Of a stretch of 64,000 nucleotides of DNA, positions 46,206 to 57,367 are shown piece by piece (position 1 is the stretch's first letter; each line of letters starts with the position of its first letter). Below the pieces are notes generated by a model, which was given only the letters and a program-made list of their open reading frames with translations, searched no databases and was not told where the DNA came from. The position numbers and the translations under genes were made by a program. Source of the stretch: Toxotes chatareus. Taxonomy: Eukaryota > Chordata > Actinopteri > Toxotidae. The stretch lies in assembly GCA_016801885.1 (NCBI GenBank), contig CM028885.1, forward strand, positions 1,982,955 to 2,046,954. The letters run 5' to 3'.

Positions 46206-47429
46206 AGCCTTTTTAGAAAACATGTCTTCACAGTGTATATCAGCTGTTGACACTGCTTGTGTTTGGTAACCAGAGTTGACTCAAGCAAGCACACATCCAC
46301 CCCAAACATTAATGGACAACAGCTGTATGACAGACCTTAAAGGTTTAATTGTTGTTCAAACACACAAACAAACACACACTAAAATAACATAAAATACCAT
46401 AAAAAATATTGATGTTATTTCAAAATATTGAAATAACATAAACAAAACCAGAGTTCCTTTTCAGGTTTTGTGCAAATATTTAGAAAGTCCTGAAAGCTCC
46501 CACAGTGTGAATAATAAAAAGATACTGTGTTCAACATAACATAATTATTATCTAGTTGTGATTCTGCATTACTCAAATAAAAGAGGTTACACTACAGTTA
46601 TATAGTTACACCTTATCTACAGTAGCATTATTAGGCTAATTTGCTTTATTTCAACTTAGCTTATCTCTTGTTAGTACAAAGGAAAAGTCAAACAGCATTT
46701 TTTTTTTAATGATAGAAAAGACGACATAACTCTACACTGAGGCCTCTTTTCCACCTCCTCTTTTCTCCACTTTACGGCCTTTTCATGATGACAATATACA
46801 TATGACAAATATGACTTGTTGTTGACGTCTGTAAACAGGAACCTACCTGAGATGCGATAACTCCTCCCATCCCTCTCTTCCACAGTGCACGGTGCAGGAC
46901 AGGTTCAGGACCAGGTCAGTCCAATAATGACAAACAACAGAGAGGATTGTTAATGTTTTTTTTTTTTTTCATATTTGTTCATTTTTTATTTTCAAGACAG
47001 AGCATGAGAAAAGTTGGATGTGCAAATTATTACTATTATTTTATTTATTGTTTTTTTGTTCTTAAGCTTTCAGAAGTGTCTGACACAAGAAAACTCAGCT
47101 CTCAGCCTGTTTGTTTCATGTTTACTGTAAACATTTGTAAGCAGATATTTACATTGTTACACTGTTTACCAATGTTAACATTGTTCATCAGCTTTCGTTG
47201 CAAATTAATATAAAATAAAATGAATTGAGTCCTGTGGAAGCTGTGATCAATAAGGCGTGTGCTGTTCAAGTGCTGTCGGAATTATGAAACTCAGGTTTTG
47301 CTGTAACTATCCACTGATCCTCCACACGTGCACCTGTACAGTATACTGACATTTGGCAGCCATGCTGTATGTGACTCGTCTTCAGGAGTGATGTGGGGAC
47401 TGGATGGAAGTCATACAGGTCTGGTTAGC

Positions 47430-47750
47430 GCTTAGTTGGACCATCATTTGTTTTTCAGCAGGACGATGACCCCAAACACACCTCCAGGCTATGTAAGAGC
47501 TGTTTGACCAAGAAGGAGAGTGATGGAGTGCTGCGTTAGATGAACTGGCCTCCATAGTCACCTGACCTAAACCCAACTGAGATGGTTTGGGATGAGTTGG
47601 ACCTCAGAGTGAAAGCAAAGCAGCCAACAAGTGCTCAGCACCCCTGGGAACTCCTTCAAGACTGTTGGGAAACTATACCATTCATGAAACTGACTGAGAG
47701 AATGCTAAGAGTGAGCAAAGCTGTCATCAAAGCAGGAAGGCTTTAAGGAA
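47430..47750 (+). mobile_element. Tc1-like transposase remnant (duplicate of 32220-32570)
   Basis: Same DDPKHTSRLCK and CLTKKESDGV-type words, but with a TAG stop in place of the histidine codon before the QMNWPP-like motif and a 12-base loss near 47680. Confidence 0.75.
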
Positions 47751-47849
47751 GCCATCCACCACCCTGTCCTCCAGAAGGAACTATATTTTCTATATTCAAC
47801 ATTATATTTTATATACTATATTCTGAATCACTATGTCTCTTAGTCTGGA

Positions 47850-48070
47850 AAATGTTGTCCCTCTGTCCACAATTCCTAACAGCTGAACTGCACTGAAGTT
47901 TGTGACATGGACATGAAGGGATGAACATGGTCAGTAACAATACTCAGACTGTGACATTCAGACCATGACTGATTGGTGTTAAGGCCCAAAGTGAACCAAG
48001 AAAACATTCCCCACACCATCACACCACCACCACCACCAGCCTGGACTGTTGACACAAGGCAGGTTGGCTT
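47850..48070 (-). mobile_element. Second Tc1-like fragment (duplicate of 32740-33010)
   Basis: The same - strand Tc1 fragment with its CCACCACC run, with a further internal deletion near 47900-47910. Confidence 0.65.
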
Positions 48071-48239
48071 TATCCCAGGGTCTGTTGGTCTCTGTGGTTG
48101 AATTCAGCTTTTGAGTCCTTAAATCTGTCTAAAAACATAAAAACATAACACTTACTGCTCATAGATGTTGTATTTAAGAAGTAGTTTGTGACAGTTTCAC
48201 AAAGGTTAAAGTGAAATGTGCTATATTCATCACTTGTCA

Positions 48240-49072
48240 AATTATTGCTCCCAGAGGTCACAGCAACATGTTATTGACAGAAAAGTTATTAATCATTTAA
48301 AATTATTTACCTGCAATCCCATGGAACTCTTCTTTGATGGCTCTCACAGGTTTGTGTCCGGGAAAAACAACAAAAACTGATAAAAACCGCTTCAGAGCGA
48401 GGCACACCTTTCTTATAGCCCTGCAAACGGTTGCTTTGCTTATGTGTTCTGCATCGCCGATATTATAAAGAAAACTTCCATTTGCAAAAAAACGTAGAGC
48501 AATGCAAAGTATTTGTTCAGTGGTGAGTGCACGTCCACGGTGGGTGATGTGAGTGATGAGAGGGCGGATGAGGTTGTGAATGTATTGCAGTGACTGTAAC
48601 GAAAAACGATAACGTTGAAATAAAAAGTCGGGAGGATATGTAACGTATCCAAACGTGGACGGAAAATCCTCGCCCGACGCAATCGCAGTTCTCTGCGAAT
48701 CAGTCTTGCTTCTTCATCAGTCGGGTCTTCCAGAAAGGGACACGCCATTTTAAGCAGGTTCTATGGAGACTCAATTATAAGGAAACGGTTCAGCTTTTAT
48801 GCACTCCAGGGGAGGAGTCAGAAACAAACTCTGAGTTTCTGGAATAAAACCTGCTCCCGACCAGGTTATGTTCACAGACTAAGTTACCATGGTAACAGAC
48901 TCCGAGTACGAGTTACCTCGCTTTATGAAATGGGCTTAACTTACTCCTTGACTTACCCCTATCTCGGGGTTAATTTACCTCCCTTATTGAAACGGTTAAC
49001 TCTGTGTTTCCCTCATTTCAGGCTTAACATACTCAGAGTTTCCACATAACCTGCTTCGTGAAATCGACCCCA
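48240..49072 (-). mobile_element. PIF/Harbinger transposon fragment
   Basis: On the - strand, the frame at 48748 downward begins MACPFLEDPTDEEARLIRRE, the characteristic N-terminus of Harbinger transposases. After a frameshift, 48540-48312 reads ALTTEQILCIALRFFANGSF, then GDAEHISKATVCRAIRKVCL and KPVRAIKEEFHGIAG, ending at a GT donor. The right end, read inward, is GGGGTCGATTTCACGAAGCA, a typical terminal repeat. The catalytic second half and the left terminal repeat are missing. Relative to 33190-34008 it replaced about 800 bases of the T2 flank. Confidence 0.8.
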
Positions 49073-49545
49073 GGTGCATAAGAAAAGCATCCTGCATCAT
49101 GAGAGATGCTACACACCCAGCACATGGCCTGTCTGTCCCCCTCCCATCAGGACAAAGACTACGGAGCATCTGAGCTAAAACCACCAGACTCTGTAACAGT
49201 TTTTTTCCAGATGCTGTGAAGCTAATGAAGTGTACACCTCAGCTTTACTGCACTGTGAACACTGGACACTGAACATGCACTTTACTGCTGCTGTGCAATT
49301 TATCATTAAATAAGCTGCTACTGTTTTACTGTTCACTGCATATTCAGTCCAATACACCCTCTCAGGGAATCTGTTTTATTTTTAACCTTATTGTTATTGC
49401 TTATTACCATTAGTGGTCAGTATTTATCAGTTAGTTTCTCTATTTTTTATTGTTAGTACTAATGCTGCTGTACTGGCCCAGAGGACTGTATTTCACTGAG
49501 ACGTGTTCACATGGAAATGACAATAAACAATCTTGAACCTTGAAT
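49073..49545 (+). mobile_element. Rex1-like LINE 3' end (duplicate of 34005-34490)
   Basis: Starts aggtgcataagaaaagcatc and ends with the ctgagacgtgttcacatgg tail and caatcttgaacc. The upstream LINE part present at 33915-34004 is missing. Confidence 0.65.
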
Positions 49546-51283
49546 CTCTTCCTTTCAGAACATTGGATCATAGACAGACTAACATCTAAAGGAAAACTGC
49601 AACATTAAAGGATGGAAATCAAAGGGAATGTATCATGTTCATTAATCACAACAACACACATTCACAGATCATGGACCCAGACTTGGGTTTGTCCAGAGAC
49701 AATAACCTACTGTGACCACAAGAGGGCAGTATATTACATTATGGCAAACATCAGATCCTTCATGGGACAGATCACGTCCTTGACATGTAAGAAGAGACGT
49801 CTCTTCCTCTTTGGTTTTGTTCTAATTGATGATCTTTTTTAACTTTAACTGCTCGAGCTCTTCTTGTCTTGTTTGTCCTGACGGCCTGCGACTGCAGTTC
49901 ACTTCATACAAAGAGTAGTAACAGAAACAAACTGACTAAAATCAATGTTTGGAGTGACCACACTTTAAATCAGCTCCAGTTCTCCTCAGGATGTATGGTA
50001 CATGTAGATTACATACATATCATGTAAGTTATATAACACGTGGTTACTTCAGCATCACAATCAGGAACATCGCTGTCGTCATCACCATTAATTGTAAACA
50101 TCACTTTGGATGTGACTGAACCAAACTGTGAAGTTTGATGCTCATGTTTTCATCAGAAACTTCTTTTGTCAAAATGACTGAACATAAGAAAATGAATGAA
50201 TGAAATACAATTTGATTATTTTTATAAGGATGGAGAAAGCATCATGAAATAATATGACCTTAAACAGTTTACAGCAGAATTTGCAGCCTCTAATTTTCAA
50301 ACAGAACAGGTGAATTATCTGAGCAGGTCTGAAGAAGGTGTCCAGAAAGGATATAAAAGAGTTTAAAAATTCATTTGTTTTACAGTTTGTGTTGTTTGGG
50401 TTTTTTTGTTGAGGATAGGCAACACGTGCAACACGTGCATTAAGAAAATATCTTTATTATTACAGGCATTTCATGCAAGAGCTCTGTGTGCGGGATAAGC
50501 AAATGCATAATGCAAGATATGAAAGTTCACTGAGTCAACATCATGTCAGCATAACTCTGATAAAAGCAGTCTTTGCATATTCAGGGAAACAGTTTCTCTC
50601 CCTTTCCTTGCTACAAAGAGTCAACAGAGATTATGAGTGTGTCCATGTGTGAGTGAGACAGAGGGAACACTTGAATGAACAGAAAACTCTGAAAGTGCTA
50701 AAATCAACATTAGCAGTGTGTATATGACTGTATCCTTCAGTTAAGAAGCCTGGATATCTGTTGTGCATCAGACAGAACAGAGCTGGGATCCAGTTTGACT
50801 GTTCACTTACTGACGTCTATCACTTACAATGTATTTACATATAAATATGTGTTGAAAACACATTTAAACTTGTCATCTGACAGCCCACCCCCCACTGTTA
50901 TAGTGAAAAGGCTGCAGTTGAAACACTTGGTGAGTCACATGTGAAAAACACACACGTGCTGCAAACTGTCAAAATGCTGAGTCACCAATAACCATGACTC
51001 CAAATTTATTTTCCTCTCCTGTTATAAACTAAAAGGAGGAATTTAACTGTCACAGTCTAATGTGAAAGAAAGTTTTTTAAATGAATGATTTTGTGCTTTA
51101 TAATCATGTTGAGCACAGTATGTGTGTAAAACAGAGCACCGTCTGGTCGGCTCTGTAACACCACTTGTTAGAGACTCCTGTTCCCACCAATGAGATCAAC
51201 AAGGTCCAGGCCTCCATATTTTTTCTGAGGTTAAACTGTGGCCGTTCCATCATGATACAGGCTAGTTAACTTCACTTAAGACA

Positions 51284-53445
51284 TTCCCCTGAACCCTCCT
51301 CCATAGATCAGGTTTGGGAGATAAATGACTCTTCAGGCTTCCTGTATCTTTATGATTCAGTTAAACATGTGAGCTTCTCAGTTTGAATCTATTGGCTCTC
51401 GTCTCACACTCATTTCTTTCCTCCTTTGTGAAACTGATCTTCCCAAACTGCACAAAAGAGAAAGTTACACACTTGAGACGGTGAATAAACAGAATTTAAA
51501 AGTAATTTCTTTTATTTGTTAAATCACATAATATTGTCCCACTAAGGTCAGTATATTGTTACTGTGCGGGTTTAATTATTTCCACTTTATTGTTTCAGTA
51601 AATGAAAATGCCATGCTGCAGCCCAAACACCAGCCATCAGACAGGACATGGTGCCACAGCTCCATGTCTGGTGAGGGAATTGTAGGTTAGAGTCACAGAC
51701 AGCAGCTTCTTCATCCAGTCAGGAAAGTTGCTGTGACTGTGGCAACATGAAAATATCCACAGAGACAGATTGCTCTGTGATGAAGGTGAGGGAGCTGCTA
51801 CACTTGCAGGAGCTTTGTGGACGACACTGGTTCAAGAGCAGACAGAAGCAGAGGAATCTTGTTATTTCTGTCAGGATTATTTCTTTGATTTGGAAAAAAA
51901 ACAGCTTCTATTCATAAGTTACTTTCCTGCTTTTCATGTCAAAACAACCATTACCAGACAAAATGGATGTTAAACTGAGCAACAGATAAAGTTTACAAGT
52001 GTTAAAATGCAATGAATGGAGCTTCTTGAAGATCTGGTTGTTTACTGGCATCAACATATGAACATAAACATCCTGTGGTTAAATATCTGCATGAAGCACT
52101 GATGCTAATAACATGTGGATAATTGGAGTCTTGTGTCAAACAGTAGTTGCTTTGGTTATGAAGCTGCTGTGATTTCTCCTTTCCAGTCAATCTAAATCCC
52201 ATCTTGCTGTGCACTTATGGGAGAAGAGCTGCACTGGAACATTTCATCATAGCTCACATAGTAAAGACTGAACAATCATTTTGGAAACTGAAACAAAGAA
52301 ATGTTTTTCAATGGGATGATTTGCTGATTGCACAGTGTGTGCAATGTGATGAGTCATATAAGACTTTGATCCTTTCATAATATGAGATGTTCACTAGTAA
52401 CTACTTTCACCATGGATATAATGTGTGTTTGTACAGGAACAGCCCTCAGAGACACTGTGTGCTCTGACTGCAGTGGGGGAACATTTTCATTTAATGCTAA
52501 TTAGCGTTGGAGTTGAACAGACCTGTACTTTCACACTTACACACTCTCATTTTTACTCATACGTGCAGTGAAGTGCTGCAGTGTAGAGCCAGCTGTGGTA
52601 AAACAGCAGCTGTGCAACACGAGCAGAATGATATGACAAAACACAGACGACAGAAGCTTCAATAAATACTCACTGAAACACAGAGAATCATCTCTTTGCA
52701 ACAATCTGCTTCCATCTCTACAGTCAGCATCTACATTATCCTTATTCAGAAAACATCTGAAACAGATTCTCAATAGCAAAGATTTATAACATCTTTTCAC
52801 ATCACACATGGACACACCTGCTTTCTTACAACTGCAGTGGATTTGTAGTGTCTTTACTTTGTCCTGTAAAATGTCCTTCTGTCATTCCAGATGTCAATCA
52901 CAAAACCTTCAGCTGATAAGAGCAGGAACTGCTTCAACTGATGCTGAATGTGGACCACACCGTTCATATGGGACAGTGATTGGGATCATTGTTGGAGCTG
53001 TGCTTATTTTATTAATTTGTTTAATTTCCTCTGTAGTTTACTTTGTCAGGTGTGTGTGTGGATGCACTGTGGTAGATGATGGTAGATCCAGCACCCAACT
53101 GGACAATGATCCAGTTGGGTGCTGGATCATTGTCTTTGCAGGGAACAGAAATGTGACAAAGTGAAGTCGTCCTCTACAGAACTGCTGCTCTACAGTCTGG
53201 ACCTTCACTGATCTTGTCTGGTGGACAGAGACAGCTCTCAACCTGGACTTTATCTGTCAGAAATAAGGGCAAACAGCTGGAGCTGAGGACAGTGTGTCCT
53301 TTACTGCAGCATGATGGGACAAATGGTTTCCATCAGCAGAGCAGTTGGGAATATTTTCTTCATCTCTTATTGTGTTTTGAAGCCTTTTTAGAAAACATGT
53401 CTTCACAGTGTATTTACTTCTGCTTGAGTTCAAATAGTGTTTGAC
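51284..53445 (+). pseudogene. TNFRSF14-like receptor copy 4, pseudogene
   Basis: The promoter-like segment (reversed CCAAT at 51391) and a mutated exon-1 donor (GTGAAT at 51481) remain. Signal peptide, CRD1, CRD2 and CRD3 exons (2-5) are gone. The sequence jumps to an intron-5 block shared with copy 5 (51610-51720) and then to the intron-5 end. Exon 6 starts at 52438 or so, reading GTALRDTVCSDCSGGTF, but is cut at about 52490 and replaced by 300 unrelated bases until about 52797. Exon 7 (52891 on) keeps CQSQNLQLIRAGTASTDAEC and a helix (IIVGAVLILLICLISSVVYF) but runs after FVR into the GT repeat of intron 8, so exons 8 and 9 are deleted. No receptor can be made. A shortened 3'UTR follows to about 53445. 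Confidence 0.88.
53085..53128. repeat. Perfect 19-bp inverted repeat at the deletion scar of copy 4
   Basis: Arms 53085-53103 and 53110-53128 are exact reverse complements around a 6-base spacer. Only the right arm (gatc-cagttgggtgctgg type) exists in copies 2 and 3, so the left arm is a new inverted copy made when the deletion formed. Confidence 0.85.
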
Positions 53446-55685
53446 TGTTTGTGAGCTGTGATATGAAATGTCAGCAGGCTCACTGACAGTAACAGAGTGA
53501 ATGGTGTGTAAATAGGTTTGTATCTGAAATACAGATTTCTGTCTTTAAACAGTCATGTGTCTCTGGGGGACATTTTGTGCAGACGTGTTGAATGAAAACA
53601 CAGTTTGAATGTTCAGAGTCTTTGCAGCTGTTCAGTGGCTGAATCCACCAACTTTAGAACAAAGGAGGTGAAGGTGTAAAGAGGTGGACTGTGTGGAGAA
53701 CACAGCAGCAGGTGTGTGTGGTGATGATGACACACCACAGAGCTACATCAGCTTCATTAAAAGGCTTCAGCATGTTATTCACCTGATGAAGCACCAAGCC
53801 AAACACACTGCTCTTCTCAGTGCTGTGAAAGAAGATACTTGGTCAAATGTTTTTATGGGCTGAGTGTGTTGTTGCTACAACAGACACTTGGTTTGCAGGT
53901 GCTTTATTTTTTCATCTTCTTATAGTTTCTTGTTCCTGCAGCTCTGCAGGACAGAAGTGAAGCGTCTCCTCCTTTATTCAGCCTCCTTCTTTCAACTCTC
54001 AGATTTATATGAACAAATGTACTTTGTACAGAAACAGTAAAAGACCATGTGTCACAGAGCTGCTGGTTTATGCTGCTTCAGACATTGACATATTATTTAG
54101 TTTAAATGTGTGAAAGATAGAAAAGACAAACTGAGAGCAGAACCTCCACAGTGGAACATGAGAGTTGAGAAACAGCGTCAAATGAAACTTTAAACTCATC
54201 ACGCTGTTAGTTTGGTTTTTTTTTAGTCATTGTCCAGTGTGAGTGATGGCGTTCACACCTCCCTCTGGATGTGATGAGTCTGCAGAAGCTCTGACAGGAC
54301 GGAGGACTCCTGTCTCCCTTTTGTTGTGGTCTGGTTTAATCAGAGTTGTAATGAACACATTGCCACATCCTGTCAGTTATACGCTGCAGGTTGCAGCTTT
54401 TCATGCACATTAATGTCTGAAAACATGTCCCATAAAACAGCACTGCACATTATTTGGTACTTACCAAGATAAAAAAAAAAAACTTTAATTTGTTAGATAT
54501 TTTATCTTTTATCTTTATCTTTATAAGAGTTAATTTTGTATTTTAAGTGTTCAACTTCACACTATAACCTTAAATCAAGCACAACCTTTCCTTTTTTGTC
54601 TGAGATAGACAGGAAATCTCAAAATGAGGTAAATAACTGTTAAAATAAGATACATTACATCTCTCACCCAAAGTCTCATCAAAATAAATCTTATTTTAAG
54701 ATTCAGTAACAAATTCAAGGTGCTTGATTCAAGAATCACACAAAATCATCTGAAAGAAACAGTTTATTATTGCTCTGATTTCAATCATGTTCAAACAATG
54801 TGGAAGATAAATTATACAGCGTTAACCACAGCTTATCATACAGTCCATGGCATTTTTTGATGATCAGTTTGTTAACAGGGCTGAAACAAACTTGATCACC
54901 CAGAACATCAATGCATCCCTTATCATTCCTCCATGTTAATGTCTACTTCTGTGGGCAGTTATATCACAAACACTGTATTTTGTGGACACAAATGTGTTCT
55001 TTGAAACTAATTGAAAAATAGGAAATACAGTCAATGAGTTATATATTCTAAAAATGAGGACAGGTTTTAAAGTTTAGTTTTAAGATGAAGTAAGCCTTGT
55101 TTCAGCATTAACCAACTTGGATTAAAACAGAGCTTAGTCATTCTTCACTAATAGTACTGTATGTATGTAGAGATCTAATGTACAAATCTTCAGCTTTTAT
55201 TTGCATAAAAGTAAGAAAACAAAATATGTATTTGCTTATATTTAGTATATTTCACTTATTCTGGGGCTGTAAAAAGCTACATTTTCTGCTTATTTTAAAC
55301 CTTCTGAATACATCTTTAGACATGCTTATTTCTAGATTTAACAATCTTAATTCAAAAAATCTTGAGTGAAATTCTCTTGCTGGACAGATCATTTGACTTT
55401 TTACCTTTTTTCTTTTTACCTTTTTCCTCAGATTTAGTGTTTCATCTTGTTTTTAGAAACCCTTTTTTGCAGTGAGAAGCTGGCACCAGAAACTGAATGA
55501 CTTTTGTAAGGAGAACAAAAGAACCAACAGGAAGCAGAGAGACAGCGCCTCCCTGCTGCTGGTGTATTAATGAGCTCTTTGTATTTTCCATGTAGAGGCA
55601 GAGCTTTAACCAGAGTCTGGATCTGAACAGTCTGTTAAGTAACTACAACTAATTATAAGCTTTGTCAAACAAAAAGGTTTTAAGT
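53446..55685. repeat. Duplicated downstream flank T1 (second copy)
   Basis: Collinear with 19006-21320, with only small indels. No gene is supported. Confidence 0.75.
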
Positions 55686-56090
55686 AGTGATGTGTCGGTC
55701 GCGAATGAAACGGCTCTAAGAGCCGGCCCTTTGAAGTGAACAACAGGAGCCGTATTTTTGTTTAGCATATTTTAATTCATATTTTGTTATGTTGTGGTTA
55801 GCAGTGTTCTTTGTTGTTTCACTTTAAATTTGTTTAAAAGAAAAAAGCTGAAAATTTAATATTGTTAAAAGTTGAATTGTAAATAGTTTTTTGTATTTTT
55901 AATAATTTATTTTTTATGTGGAGTAAATAAATAAAGGCATATTTATATAATAAACATATATAAAAATACATTATTAATTCATTTTGTTTTCATTATTGTT
56001 GATAGTAAATTAATTTAATCAACAAAACAATCTGAAGAGCCTCTTGGGAGCCGAAAGAGCCGGCTCTTTTTAGTGAGCCGAGCTGAGATT
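55686..56090. mobile_element. hAT-type MITE with GAGCCGGCTC-like palindromes
   Basis: Starts tagtgatgtgtcggtcgcga and ends with the inverted phrasing agagccggctctttttagtg then gagccg. Several self-complementary words (cggctctaagagccg, agagccggctct) sit near both ends. The middle is AT-rich and non-coding. The right terminus looks truncated. Confidence 0.6.
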
Positions 56091-56176
56091 GTATCAAACT
56101 GAGGAGGTAAATGACTCCTCGGATTTCCTGTTTGTTTATGATTCAGTAAAACACGTGAGATTTCAGGTTTGACTCG

Positions 56177-56453
56177 ATTGGCTCACGTCTCACACTCTTT
56201 TCTTTCTTCCTTTCTGAAACTGATCCTCCCACACAAACTGATCTGAATGTATTGAGCAGTTTTAAGGTTTTTATTATAGAGATCGTTTTCAGTGACACGT
56301 GGGTCAGAGACTGTGTTTCTCTATTTGTCACCTTTGGAGAAATCGACCTTCACTGCTCAGTTTTCACAGAAATCATGAGACCGATTTTTCCTGAACTACT
56401 CTGAGCTCTGGGGCTGAAAACTGCACAACAGAGGAAGTTACACACCTGAGACA
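56177..56453 (+). promoter_or_regulatory. Copy 5: putative promoter and 5'UTR exon 1
   Basis: Reversed CCAAT (56177-56181) and an exon ending CTGAGACA before GTGAGT (56454), matching copy 3. Confidence 0.4.
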
Positions 56454-57294
56454 GTGAGTAAACTGAATTTGTGTGATTCTGAACTCACATAATGTTGTCC
56501 CAAAAAGGTCACATAATATTACTGTGACTCAATGTTTCCATTTCATTGTTTCAGATTAAATCTCGTTTCCACTTTATTGTTTGATCGGTAACAAGACATT
56601 TACAGACTGTGTTTCCTGAAGCGCCGCAGCTCATCTTATAGATTTAACAAACGTAAAATAGATGAGAAGACGGTATGAGACAGAGTAGAAGACAGTCTGA
56701 GACAGTCTGTGAGCAGCTTCTAATGCAACAATATTAATAAAGGATGGTTCCACTGAAATGAAAAGTGAGGCCTGTGATCAGAGAACAGAGACCTCGCCCT
56801 GATCCGCTGCTGTTGGACTAGAACGGATCTTTAGTTGTAGCTGTGCTGTCTGCTTGGTCTGTACTGGTTTGGTTAATCATGTTTTTCAAAGTAAGAGAAC
56901 GACTGGAACTCTGTAAAAGTTGCTGCTGTTGTTCAGTTGTGGAAACTTTCACTTTCAGTTGAACTTTGGATCATTGAATTATTTTTGGATCAAATTGTGC
57001 TTCAACCATGTTGATCAGTCTTGTAGAGATATCAGAGCACAGATAATCAGTGAGCTGTGCTGTGTGGACAGAGGCTTTCAAGATCTCAGCCGTTTTACTG
57101 CTCAGGAAACAAGCTGAAGTTGGAATAATGTCAATCTGATCAGAGCAGTGAGCCTGAGTCCAGTCCAACTCCAGGTTCAATCATCCTGTAACCAGGTTAA
57201 CCAATCTGTCAGCCACAGTAACCAGGTTACCTGCTGGTTAGTGCAGTTTTTATCTGTTGTCTTTTTGTCTCCAGGTCTTCTCCTCCTGTTTGGG

Positions 57295-57366
57295 ATGTTA
57301 CTCACCTCGTCCCAAATCTCAGTCATGGTGTCTTCATCTGATGAAAACTACCAACCTGCCATTTAA
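57295..57366 (+). promoter_or_regulatory. Copy 5: conserved 23-codon upstream ORF
   Basis: Identical peptide to copies 1 and 3. TAA at 57364-57366 and main ATG at 57368. Confidence 0.5.
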
Positions 57367-57367
57367 A

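Larger units (their letters stand above)
46330..51280. repeat. Duplicated downstream flank T2 (second copy)
   Basis: Collinear with 30540-37380 but shorter, with a Harbinger-type insertion/deletion at 48230-49072 and a deletion of the 35100-35900 block. 46330-47420 and 49990-51280 contain no gene that I can support. Confidence 0.75.
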
